Shown: positions 1 to 6,090 of the stretch, one piece after another
Numbering within the stretch: position 1 is the first letter of the stretch
Layout of the letters: every line of letters begins with the position of its first letter
Assembly (NCBI GenBank): GCA_964423525.1
Contig: CAYRFU010000336.1
Location: forward strand, 1 to 7,467
Direction of reading: 5' to 3'
Origin: CAYRFU01 sp964423525
GTDB lineage: Bacteria > Vulcanimicrobiota > Xenobia > Xenobiales > JADMJV01
Length of the DNA stretch: 7,467 nucleotides
Notes under the pieces: model-generated
What the model saw: the letters and a program-made list of their open reading frames with translations, nothing else
What the model was told of the DNA's origin: nothing
Database searches by the model: none
Translations under genes and position numbers: made by a program

Positions 1-45
1 GGTCGGCCTGGTCCGCTCGGTCGGCCTGGTCCGCCTGGTCCGCCT
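1..45. repeat. 9-bp tandem repeat (GGTCNGCCT), five copies, coding
   Basis: Five consecutive 9-base units occur at 1-9, 10-18, 19-27, 28-36 and 37-45, all close to GGTCSGCCT; the second reads GGTCCGCTC. On the minus strand they encode repeated Gln-Ala-Asp (one copy Arg-Ala-Asp) within the LysM-like protein. The array runs to the window edge, so its full copy number is unknown. Such short in-frame repeats are prone to length variation by slippage. Confidence 0.8.
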
Positions 46-463
46 GCTGGCCGTCTCCCACCTCTGCCTCACCCTGTTCGCGCGCGGCTTTCTCTCGGGC
101 TGGGATGATCAGTTCCTGTTCAGGATGGATCAAGTAGTTCTCATCGAGGTTGTTGGCCTCGCGAATTTGGGCTTTGAGTTCTCGGCCCTCCTCAGAATCG
201 GGGTCGACCCCAGAGTGGTGCCGCAGAATCCCATCCACCGTGGAGTTAGCGATGTTGTCTTCGCTCCAGGGTTGGACCGTAAACTTGGTGGCTTCGCGCT
301 CCCCGAAGGGACTCTCGGCTGTCGCAGTCGACGAATCGGCAGGAGCTGCGGTGGTCGTCGTGTTCGCACCGGTGTCAACAGGCTGGGTCGTCTGGGTTGG
401 GGGGTCCGTCCGAAGCGGAGTCTGAACGGTCGTGGTGCCGGCACCAATAGCGGCTGAACTCAT
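1..463 (-). CDS. LysM-like domain protein, partial (C-terminus beyond left edge)
   Basis: This reading frame starts at ATG 463-461, behind a good Shine-Dalgarno (AGGAGAG, 7 nt before the ATG), and stays open for 154 codons to the window edge. Residues 1-58 are a low-complexity Thr/Ala/Pro/Ser-rich leader with no hydrophobic segment, so I see no signal peptide. Residues about 60-121 resemble one LysM unit: FTVQPWSEDNIA at the start, then an insertion, then IREANNLDENYLIHPEQELI, which fits the LysM ending I..AN.L....I.PGQ.L.IP. LysM domains bind peptidoglycan or other GlcNAc polymers, or serve as assembly modules in spore and phage-like proteins. The missing signal peptide leaves location open. 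Residues 139-154 are a Q-A-D tandem repeat continuing past the edge. The LysM call is by eye and the inserted residues make it a divergent member. The gene is divergent from the zinc-ribbon gene. Confidence 0.72.
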   Translation of the reverse strand, partial: MSSAAIGAGTTTVQTPLRTDPPTQTTQPVDTGANTTTTAAPADSSTATAESPFGEREATKFTVQPWSEDNIANSTVDGILRHHSGVDPDSEEGRELKAQIREANNLDENYLIHPEQELIIPAREKAAREQGEAEVGDGQQADQADQADRADQAD

Positions 464-470
464 GAAATAT

Positions 471-478
471 CTCTCCTC
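471..478 (-). promoter_or_regulatory. Shine-Dalgarno of the LysM-like gene
   Basis: On the minus strand, GAGGAGAG lies 7 nt upstream of ATG 463-461. This fixes the start of a gene otherwise truncated by the window. A -10-like TATGCT (491-496, minus) lies just upstream, but no convincing -35 is seen at the expected distance, so the promoter is only a guess. Confidence 0.6.
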
Positions 479-532
479 AACTCCTACTTTAGCATAATTC
501 TCACGCGGACCGCCTCCGGCGTAAAGAGGCTC

Positions 533-554
533 AATGTAAACAGCTCGTTACATT
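533..554. promoter_or_regulatory. 22-bp operator-like imperfect palindrome
   Basis: Arms AATGTAA (533-539) and TTACATT (548-554) are perfect inverted repeats around a centre that is itself palindromic (AGCT, 542-545). In all, 9 of 11 symmetric base pairs match. The site sits in the 177-bp region between two divergent genes, where a dimeric repressor or activator would be expected to act on one or both. The AT-rich arms stand out against GC-rich surroundings. No regulator gene is in the window and no family can be assigned. Confidence 0.5.
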
Positions 555-579
555 TCTGTTAACTATTTCCGTTCCTACT

Positions 580-599
580 GGAAGGGCCCCTGCCCTTCC
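580..599. promoter_or_regulatory. Hairpin in the 5' region of the zinc-ribbon gene
   Basis: GGAAGGGC (580-587) pairs perfectly with GCCCTTCC (592-599) around a 4-nt loop. On the plus strand it lies upstream of the zinc-ribbon coding region, in its probable untranslated leader. There is no T-run after it (TTCAAC follows), so it does not look like a standard intrinsic terminator. A leader structure or chance are both possible. Confidence 0.4.
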
Positions 600-640
600 T
601 TCAACAGGAGCCTCTTCTTGGGCACCCGAAACTAGACAAA

Positions 641-1252
641 GTGTTGTCCTTTGAGGAGCTGACCGGGTTTGTCTGTCAAACCGTCGAGGAGGTGATGGGT
701 GTCCCTCTGAGACGGCAAGCTCCCAAACGAATCGCGCCGCCCCCCGCTCACATGTTCTGCCTCGCCTGCGGGGCCCAGATCCCGTTCGCCTCACTGGGTT
801 GCTCTGAGTGCGGCACCGAGTTTGAACTGATCGACCCTAACGCCAAGCCGAATCATATCAGTCAGCTGATGACAGCCCTGCTCGACTGTCTGGACGGAGA
901 GCTCGAACACGAAGACCTCGTGGCCATGTTTGAAGGCTACTACGGGCTGCTGGAAGAGTACTTTGAGAAATGGGGCGACCCCACCGACCCGGAATTCGTT
1001 TTGGAGGTGGAACCTTCCATTCGGGGCCGATTCGAAAAGGGATTGCGCTTGATCGGTGAAGGTCTCCAGGGCTTAGTCCTGGGCCTGGAGCTGGCCTGCG
1101 CCGAAGCGCCCGACCTGGAGGCCAGCTACAATGCCCTCAACCGCTTCCTCCATCAGAGTGGCGGCGGCTGCGCTCTAGTCCTCAAAGAGTTGATCGGTTG
1201 GGAACACGAGGCCTCACTCGGGGGTCTGATGATCAATATCGGAGACGTCTAG
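641..1252 (+). CDS. Zinc-ribbon protein of unknown function
   Basis: From GTG 641 this is 203 residues. A four-cysteine zinc ribbon lies at residues 40-57 (CLAC, ten residues, CSEC), as in the N-terminal zinc-ribbon domains of many small bacterial proteins. The rest is acidic and looks mostly alpha-helical (for example LDGELEHEDLVAMFEGYY), with a glycine-rich GEGLQGLVLGLEL segment. There is no signal peptide, so it is probably cytoplasmic. The start is uncertain. GTG 641 lacks a clear ribosome site. ATG 695 has AGGAGG only 2 nt upstream. ATG 752 would begin MFCLACG, a typical zinc-ribbon start, but has no ribosome site. The residues between 641 and 695 look protein-like. Zinc binding is inferred from the cysteines; the binding partner or target is unknown. 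The 3' end overlaps the convergent gene by 39 bp. Confidence 0.75.
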   Translation: MLSFEELTGFVCQTVEEVMGVPLRRQAPKRIAPPPAHMFCLACGAQIPFASLGCSECGTEFELIDPNAKPNHISQLMTALLDCLDGELEHEDLVAMFEGYYGLLEEYFEKWGDPTDPEFVLEVEPSIRGRFEKGLRLIGEGLQGLVLGLELACAEAPDLEASYNALNRFLHQSGGGCALVLKELIGWEHEASLGGLMINIGDV

Positions 1253-1873
1253 CTCGAAGTGACCGTCCTCCCATTGAAGGGCCTCGGTCTCGACATCAGG
1301 CGCAAGAGTCAAACAAAGAAGCTGCCTGTTGTGCCAGACCACGATCACTCTATTCGAGCCGGTTCGGAGAAGAACGTCTTTGCTCCCACTCAACCTGGCC
1401 GGTTCCAACTGGCTGGTCGAGCTGAACTCGGGCACCAACTCGATCGGCGTGCCGTCGTATCGACTCCAGACTGGCTCAAGTTGCCGGTAAGGCCCTCCAG
1501 GAGAGCCGACCACCTCCAAACTGACCTGGTCGTGAAGCTCCACCAAACGAAACAGTTCGCTGACCCCATCTCCATCCAGGTCGCGCTTAAGGTGGGCGAC
1601 ACTTCGAGCTGGCCAGGGAACGTCGACCAACCAGGCCTTTTCAGCCTTCAGGCGCAAGTCCGGGTCGGATTGGCCCCGAAGCCGCTCGAGGCAAGCGAAA
1701 AAACGTCCTTCCAGATAGAGAGCGTCGGCCCCCTCGGTCGCTTCGGCCCGGCCCAAACGGACCGCGGCTCGTTGCAGCTGGCGAGGTCGCTCCAAATGGC
1801 GAGCCGTGAGGACCCCCCCCAGAGCGGTCACCGATACCAGGAAAAGCAGGGCCAAAAACCAATCGCGCACCAT
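1214..1873 (-). CDS. Membrane-anchored protein with DxDGDG calcium-loop-like motif
   Basis: This 219-residue protein starts at ATG 1873-1871. Residues 5-22 are a single hydrophobic segment (WFALLFLVSVTALGG-like) after a short basic start, so it is a signal anchor or uncleaved signal. Residues 27-85 are charged and helical. Residues 98-106 read DLDGDGVSE, the metal-binding loop pattern shared by EF-hand, dockerin and FG-GAP/VCBS-type repeats. It is followed by beta-rich sequence (LFRLVELHDQVSLEVVGSPGG), as in integrin-like repeat proteins. Only one such loop is present, so a full propeller is not supported. The bulk of the protein probably faces the periplasm or outside. It is divergent from the PEGA gene with 53 bp between starts, and convergent with and overlapping the zinc-ribbon gene. 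I do not recognise the family. The only ribosome-site candidate is a G-run directly against the ATG, which is weak. Confidence 0.75.
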   Translation of the reverse strand: MVRDWFLALLFLVSVTALGGVLTARHLERPRQLQRAAVRLGRAEATEGADALYLEGRFFACLERLRGQSDPDLRLKAEKAWLVDVPWPARSVAHLKRDLDGDGVSELFRLVELHDQVSLEVVGSPGGPYRQLEPVWSRYDGTPIELVPEFSSTSQLEPARLSGSKDVLLRTGSNRVIVVWHNRQLLCLTLAPDVETEALQWEDGHFELDVSDIDHQTPE

Positions 1874-1926
1874 CCCCGCTTCGAGCCAGCCCAGGAAGGT
1901 GCCTGGCCAGACGGGAACATCTCAAG

Positions 1927-2610
1927 ATGGCCGCTCCGCGCTCTCTTCCCCTCTGGTTCGCGGCCACAATCTGTCTTCTCGGCTTGAGCTGGTGCCTGGG
2001 CCTGGAGCAGACTTGGCCGAGCCCAGACGGCCCGGTGGTCAAAATCTATCCCAGCGATGCCAGCCAAAGGGAAAGCGATGGAGAGTTGGAGTGGTCCCGT
2101 CCTGGCTTTCGCGAGCACCGAAACACGCTGCCGCCTGACCAGGAGATCCTGGTGGAAATGCTCGAACCGTTGGAGCCGACAGTAGAGTTTGAGGTGCAGG
2201 GCCCAGAGCACTACACGGTCCGCTCTGGGCCTAAGGACTGGTCCTCACCAGAGAAACTCCAGCTGAGGCCAGGCCGCCACCTTTTGGTGGTGGAGGCCGA
2301 AGGCTATCTTCCCGACAGCGAAACCGTGGAACTGGCCGCCGGTCAGACAAGAAAAGTCACCATGAAACTCAAACCGATTCCAAAACCTTCCCCCACACCG
2401 AGGCCTCGACAGGTCACCCCACCGCCTCCTACAGCCCCACCGGCTCCCGCGGCCCCACCGGCGAGGCGACCTCGCCCTAGACCGCAACAGCGACCCCGAT
2501 GGCAACGACCCCCAGCGCCGGCTCCGCCTCGCCTTCGTCCGACACCGGTGCCTCGACCCACCATGGCCCCGGTTCCTCGACCTCAATTCACTCCGGTGCC
2601 CAATCCATGA
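1927..2610 (+). CDS. Exported PEGA-domain protein with proline-rich tail
   Basis: This is 227 residues from ATG 1927. Residues 8-26 form a hydrophobic signal peptide or anchor (LPLWFAATICLLGLSWCLG). No good lipobox precedes the cysteine at 23. Residues about 85-149 fit a PEGA domain, a beta-sandwich found in bacterial surface proteins: RPGRHLLVVEAEGYLPDSET followed by VELAAGQTRKVTMKLKP is the characteristic second half, where the family's G.H.L.V...GY pattern is clear. From 150 to the end is a Pro/Arg/Ala-rich extension of about 77 residues ending in TPVPRP, APVPRP and TPVPNP near-repeats. It could span peptidoglycan or be a flexible spacer. The stop (2608-2610) overlaps the next gene's ATG, implying translational coupling and a shared role. 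The ribosome site is weak. PEGA family membership is fairly sure; the function is not known. Confidence 0.8.
   Translation: MAAPRSLPLWFAATICLLGLSWCLGLEQTWPSPDGPVVKIYPSDASQRESDGELEWSRPGFREHRNTLPPDQEILVEMLEPLEPTVEFEVQGPEHYTVRSGPKDWSSPEKLQLRPGRHLLVVEAEGYLPDSETVELAAGQTRKVTMKLKPIPKPSPTPRPRQVTPPPPTAPPAPAAPPARRPRPRPQQRPRWQRPPAPAPPRLRPTPVPRPTMAPVPRPQFTPVPNP
2395..2607 (+). repeat. Low-complexity proline-rich coding stretch
   Basis: This C-rich plus-strand stretch encodes the Pro/Arg/Ala tail of the PEGA protein. It contains repeated CCACCGGC and CCGGTGCC units and gives spurious open frames on both strands because of its composition. It is not a mobile or CRISPR repeat. Confidence 0.6.
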
Positions 2611-3425
2611 AAAACGTTTTCCTTCTCGTTCTCATCCTCTGTATGTCGGCTCTGGCCGCCCCAGCTATCGGTCCAGAAAAACTTCTCATACTCATTGTCG
2701 GGCCCTCATCCACGACCATTCATCCCACCGAGAGTGGAGTGGTCGAACGACTCAACCAACTTCGAGCGGAATCCAATCTTTATCAGCTCCAGATGGGCAC
2801 GATGCATTTCGACCAACCCCAAGAGGCCAAATTTTGTCGTCAAGTCCTGGGGATTCAAGAACAAGACCTGGTGGCCGTTTCGCTAGTGGAACTCGATAGT
2901 CAGGGCCAGATGGCCAGGAGCCTCTACACGGTTCCCAAAGTCACCCCCCAGGCCATCGATCAAGCCCAAAAGGAAGTCTTGACTCAGTGGTCGGAGCTGT
3001 CTGGGGTGGCGACCCGGACGGTCGGGGAGATTCGACCTCCTTCCACCCCGGCTTCAAAGTATTTCCGAGAGCCTCGGGAGGTCTACACCCCTGAAGGTGT
3101 TCTGAACCTGGCGCGCCAGACTGAGGCCGAAGCGGCACGTCTGTGGGCAGAGCTTCGCAATGCGCCCTTACGGTCAGACGGTCAGGACAAACAAGTTCGA
3201 GTGGCCCTGGCCGCCTTACCTGACCGGGCGGGCAACTTGAAGGTGGCGTTAGAAGAGGGTCTCTCCAACCCCAAGAATCGATTCGTCGAACTCTTCCAGG
3301 GTCGGCAACAGTTTCACGAGGCCGAACCTCAATATTTCCTGCCCGTGCCGATGCGACGCTCTTACTCTACCCTAGACGACCTGATCGATCGACTTCAGGA
3401 AGCTTATACCCAGCTCAATCGTTAG
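2607..3425 (+). CDS. Secreted protein of unknown family
   Basis: This is 272 residues from ATG 2607. That ATG overlaps the previous stop as ATGA and begins a clear signal peptide, MKNVFLLVLILCMSALAAPA, with a likely cleavage at ALA/AP (residues 16-18). The same frame is open further upstream inside the PEGA gene, but that extension is the PEGA tail read out of frame. Mature residues 24-110 alternate beta strand and helix (KLLILIVGPSS, FCRQVLGIQEQDLVAVSLVEL), suggesting a small alpha/beta domain. It recalls, without proving, a thioredoxin-like or DUF4174-type fold, and has no CxxC. Residues about 165-272 are helical and charged and end in LDDLIDRLQEAYTQLNR, a possible coiled coil. It is coupled to the PEGA protein and so probably exported and used with it. 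Its TAG overlaps polA's stop by 4 bp. I do not recognise the family. Confidence 0.8.
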   Translation: MKNVFLLVLILCMSALAAPAIGPEKLLILIVGPSSTTIHPTESGVVERLNQLRAESNLYQLQMGTMHFDQPQEAKFCRQVLGIQEQDLVAVSLVELDSQGQMARSLYTVPKVTPQAIDQAQKEVLTQWSELSGVATRTVGEIRPPSTPASKYFREPREVYTPEGVLNLARQTEAEAARLWAELRNAPLRSDGQDKQVRVALAALPDRAGNLKVALEEGLSNPKNRFVELFQGRQQFHEAEPQYFLPVPMRRSYSTLDDLIDRLQEAYTQLNR

Positions 3426-4669
3426 GCTTTGGCTTCAGCCCAGTTAGGGCCGGCGCCGATATCGGCTTTGAGAGGCACCAGCAGGTCCACCACCTGTTCC
3501 ATCTCGCTCTTGACTAGCTCCATGAGAGAAGAAACCTCGGCTGGTGGGGCCTCGAAGATCAACTCATCGTGAATCTGGAGGAGCATCTGGGATTCCAACG
3601 TGGCCTCGCTCATTCGGTCCGCGATAGACTGCATCGCCCACTTGCAGATGTCGGCTGCTGAGCCCTGGATCGGAGTATTGGCGGCGATCCGCTCACCGGC
3701 TTGGCGGTCCATGAAGTTCTTGCTAAAGAGTTCTGGGATGTAGCGGCGGCGACCCGCCAGGGTCGCGACCCAGCCATCTCCTTTGGCATACTCAATGGTA
3801 GCGTCAAGCCAAGTCCGCACACCGGAATACACCTCGAAATAGCGGTCGATATAGCGCTGGGCTTCTTTTCTGGGAATCTCCAGGATCTGGCTCAAAGCGG
3901 TGGCCCCTTGACCGTAAATGGTGGCGAAATTGACGGTCTTCGCGATCTCTCGCTGAGGTCGGCTCACCTCCTCCAGGCTGCACCCGAAGAGCTCGCTTGC
4001 GGTGCGGGCATGAATATCGAGATCCTGTTGGAAAGCTTCCACCAGCACCGGGTCCTGGGAGAAATGGGCCATCACCCTCAACTCGATCTGACTCCAGTCG
4101 GCCACCACCAAATCCCATCCAGACTTGGGGATGAAGGCTTGACGGATCCGTCGGCCCTCCTCGGTTTTGACGGGTGTGCGCTGGAGGTCGGGCTCGGCTG
4201 AAATCAGCCTGCCGGTGGCCCCGGCCGTCTGCTGAAAAGTGCAGTGAATTCTGCCCGTGGACGGATTGAGTTCCCGGGCCAGCACATCCACGTAGGTGTT
4301 GATCAACTTCTCTAGCTTGCGATAATCAAGCAGGAAGGCGGCGATGCCGTGGTCTTTGGCCAGCCGCTCGAGCACCTCCGCGTTGGTCGAATAGCCGGTC
4401 TTGGTCCGTTTGATGACGGGCAATCCCATCTCCTCGAAAAGCACTTCCGAGAGTTGCTTGGGGGACCCGATGTTGAACGAGCGACCGGCCAATTCGTGAA
4501 TGGTGCTCTCAAGCCGCCCCAAGCGTTGATGGAATTCTCTCCCCAGCGCAGCCAAATCGGCCTGGTCGACCAGCACCCCCCGGAACTCCATGGCGGCCAG
4601 CACCCGAGACAGGTTCAGCTCCACTTCAAGAAGAGTGGCATCAACCTTCTCCTCAAGGTGAAGCCACAG
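3422..4669 (-). CDS. polA: DNA polymerase I, C-terminal polymerase part
   Basis: This is the family A DNA polymerase domain, which fills gaps in repair and Okazaki-fragment processing in the cytoplasm. The frame is open from the gap edge (LWLHLEEKVD) to TAA 3424-3422, 415 residues. Numbering below is for the repaired 873-residue protein. Motif A is DWSQIELR (catalytic Asp about 649; the family usually has DYSQIELR). Motif B is REIAKTVNFATIYG with Arg 698, Lys 702, Phe 706 and Tyr 710 on the O-helix; the Phe matches E. coli Phe762, the residue linked to ddNTP discrimination. Motif C is LQIHDELIFE with Asp 826 and Glu 827. TLAGRRRYIPEL and NTPIQGSAADI are also as expected. All catalytic residues are present, so the enzyme should be active. 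The gene is convergent with the secreted-protein gene. The N-terminal half lies across the gap at 4680-6090. Confidence 0.95.
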   Translation of the reverse strand: MWLHLEEKVDATLLEVELNLSRVLAAMEFRGVLVDQADLAALGREFHQRLGRLESTIHELAGRSFNIGSPKQLSEVLFEEMGLPVIKRTKTGYSTNAEVLERLAKDHGIAAFLLDYRKLEKLINTYVDVLARELNPSTGRIHCTFQQTAGATGRLISAEPDLQRTPVKTEEGRRIRQAFIPKSGWDLVVADWSQIELRVMAHFSQDPVLVEAFQQDLDIHARTASELFGCSLEEVSRPQREIAKTVNFATIYGQGATALSQILEIPRKEAQRYIDRYFEVYSGVRTWLDATIEYAKGDGWVATLAGRRRYIPELFSKNFMDRQAGERIAANTPIQGSAADICKWAMQSIADRMSEATLESQMLLQIHDELIFEAPPAEVSSLMELVKSEMEQVVDLLVPLKADIGAGPNWAEAKA

Positions 4670-4679
4670 NNNNNNNNNN
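4670..4679. other. Assembly gap (10 N) inside polA
   Basis: Ten Ns separate the two halves of polA. The flanking reading frames are offset by one base given a 10-base gap, so 10 is a placeholder rather than a measured length. Conserved PolI spacing across the site implies that little or no real sequence is missing. Confidence 0.99.
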
Positions 4680-4716
4680 CCTGGACTACAAGAGCGACAT
4701 CCTGACCGAGGAACAG
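4680..4716. other. Probable foreign or misassembled 37-nt tail at contig end
   Basis: These 37 bases sit between the gap and good polA sequence. Read as polA (minus) they give LFLGQDVALVVQ, which does not continue the PolI pattern, whereas the sequence on the other side of the gap (LWLHLEEKVD) does. The tail ends in ACAG (4713-4716), as does the opposite contig end (4666-4669). Removing the Ns and the tail restores the frame exactly. Read on the plus strand the tail gives LDYKSDILTEE, reminiscent of the nuclease motif of RecB/AddA-type proteins (LDYKSN in E. coli RecB). Confidence 0.6.
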
Positions 4717-6090
4717 CTGCCCGACCGCGTCGACCAGATGACAGGCGTAGTCGCCGACCTTCTCTGGCTTGAGCTGGGAAAACTCTTTCTGGCTCTTGCC
4801 GCTGCCCAGCAACTTCTTGACCGGGCGCAGGACTCGATGGAGATACTGCTTCACTACCCTTTCGAGGTCGTGAGGGATCGAACCGGTGGGGTCGATCAGA
4901 AAAGAAGCCAGACGGGTATCGGCGGTGACCCGGCCCAACTCAAAGCCGCGACCTTTGCACAGATTCATCAGCACTTTGGCATCGTGGACGACCTTCTCCG
5001 ATTCCGAAGTCAAATAGGTTTTCAGAATCGGCTCTGACCAATCGCAGAGTGGCACGTAGAACGCCGTTCCGGGCTGCGGAGAAAAAGCGACTCCCACCCA
5101 CGGCCCTCGGACTGGAGAGGCGCTGTCGTGGATCGGGTGGACGGCCGTCTTTTCTAAGCCTTTCAGAGCCTCGGCCAGACTCTTTTCGTCCGAGAGGGTT
5201 TGATAGTTCGTTTGGCCAGCTTCTCGCCGGGCCGCCTCGTCCTTGGCACCCTCTCCCAACAGCGAAAAAAACTCCAGCTCTCGATAAAGTTCGTTCAGTT
5301 CGCTCTGGGAGGGGGGCGAGTAGCGAAGTGACTCCATCTCGACAGGCAGCTCTACCTTACGATCAATGGTCACCAAATCGCGCGACAGAAGAGCCTGGTC
5401 CCGATGGGCTTCCAGGTTGGCTTTGACCTTGCCCTTGAGCTGGTCGAGCGACCTCAAAACCGAGTCGAGGTCACCATATTCTTCCAGCAGCTTGCTGGCT
5501 GTCTTCGGACCGATGCCCGGCACGCCTGGCACGTTGTCGATCTTATCCCCGATCAAGGCCAGATAGTCTCGGAACTGACCGGGCGGCACTCCCCACTTTT
5601 TGCGAACCAGCTCGGGATCATACTGGATGTCGCGAATGGAGTCGACCATTTTGACCGAGTCGGATATCAACTGGGCGAAGTCTTTGTCGGCCGAGATAAT
5701 GAACACTTCCATGTCTTTCGCCACGGCCTGATCGGTCAGGGTTCCGATCACGTCATCCGCTTCGAAACCATCCACCCGGAGAATGGGAAATCGGTGAGCC
5801 TGGACCACCTTGTCGATCCAGGGCAACTGGACGGCCAGGTCGTCGGCCATTTTGGGCCGGTTGGCTTTATACTCAGCATACTGTTGGGAGCGAAAGCTCC
5901 GACCGGGGGGGTCAAAAACCACCGCCCCGTAGTCTGGAACCTTCCCGGCTAGAAGCTTTCTGAAGATGTTGGTGAAACCGTAGATGGCGTTGGTGGGGAG
6001 CCCGTCCCGGGTAGTGAGGTTTCCGGGGATAGCGTAATAGGCTCGAAAAATCATCGAGCTTCCGTCGACCAGAATCAGGCGTTGTGACAT
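4680..6090 (-). CDS. polA: DNA polymerase I, N-terminal 5'-3' exonuclease and inactive 3'-5' exonuclease part
   Basis: This begins at ATG 6090 (MSQRLILVDGSSMIFRAYYA) and covers residues 1-458 of PolI before the misassembled tail. Residues 1-285 are the 5' nuclease domain, which removes RNA primers and flaps. Its metal ligands are visible: VVFD (Asp 60), FEADDV (Glu 110, Asp 112, Asp 113), SADKD (Asp 135, Asp 137) and GDKIDN (Asp 182, Asp 185), followed by the helix-hairpin-helix VPGVPGIGPKTASKL. Residues about 300-458 are the 3'-5' exonuclease-like domain, and its catalytic carboxylates are gone. The FDTET position reads VHPIH, the site of Asp424 is Leu, and the YxxxD motif is YACHL. Proofreading is therefore expected to be absent, as in Bacillus stearothermophilus and Taq PolI. 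The ribosome site is weak and an inverted repeat overlaps the start codon. Repaired length is 873, within the normal range. Confidence 0.94.

Noticed and set aside
1..45. Possible CRISPR or intergenic repeat array
   Set aside because: The units are 9 bp, contiguous with no spacers, and in frame inside a coding region.
130..447. Minus-strand 105-codon frame with Arg/Pro-rich product
   Set aside because: It is a different frame of the LysM-like gene, which has the better start, ribosome site and LysM-like pattern.
580..599. Intrinsic terminator
   Set aside because: There is no T-run after the stem on either strand, and no gene ends just upstream in the relevant direction.
1259..1987. Long plus-strand open frame (242 codons)
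   Set aside because: It is antisense to the membrane-anchored gene at 1214-1873, has no recognisable domain or ribosome site and has skewed composition. The minus-strand frame has a clear membrane segment and DxDGDG motif.
2499..2606. Upstream extension of the secreted-protein gene from ATG 2499
   Set aside because: It would place 36 low-complexity residues before an obvious signal peptide and lies wholly within the proline-rich PEGA tail. ATG 2607 with the ATGA overlap is better.
3701..4201. Plus-strand open frame of 166 codons opposite polA
   Set aside because: It is a shadow of the polymerase domain, with no independent coding evidence.
4615..4705. polA as a true pseudogene or intein insertion
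   Set aside because: The inserted non-N sequence is only 37 nt, far too short for an intein. All motifs on both sides are intact, and the frame is restored exactly by removing the gap and tail.
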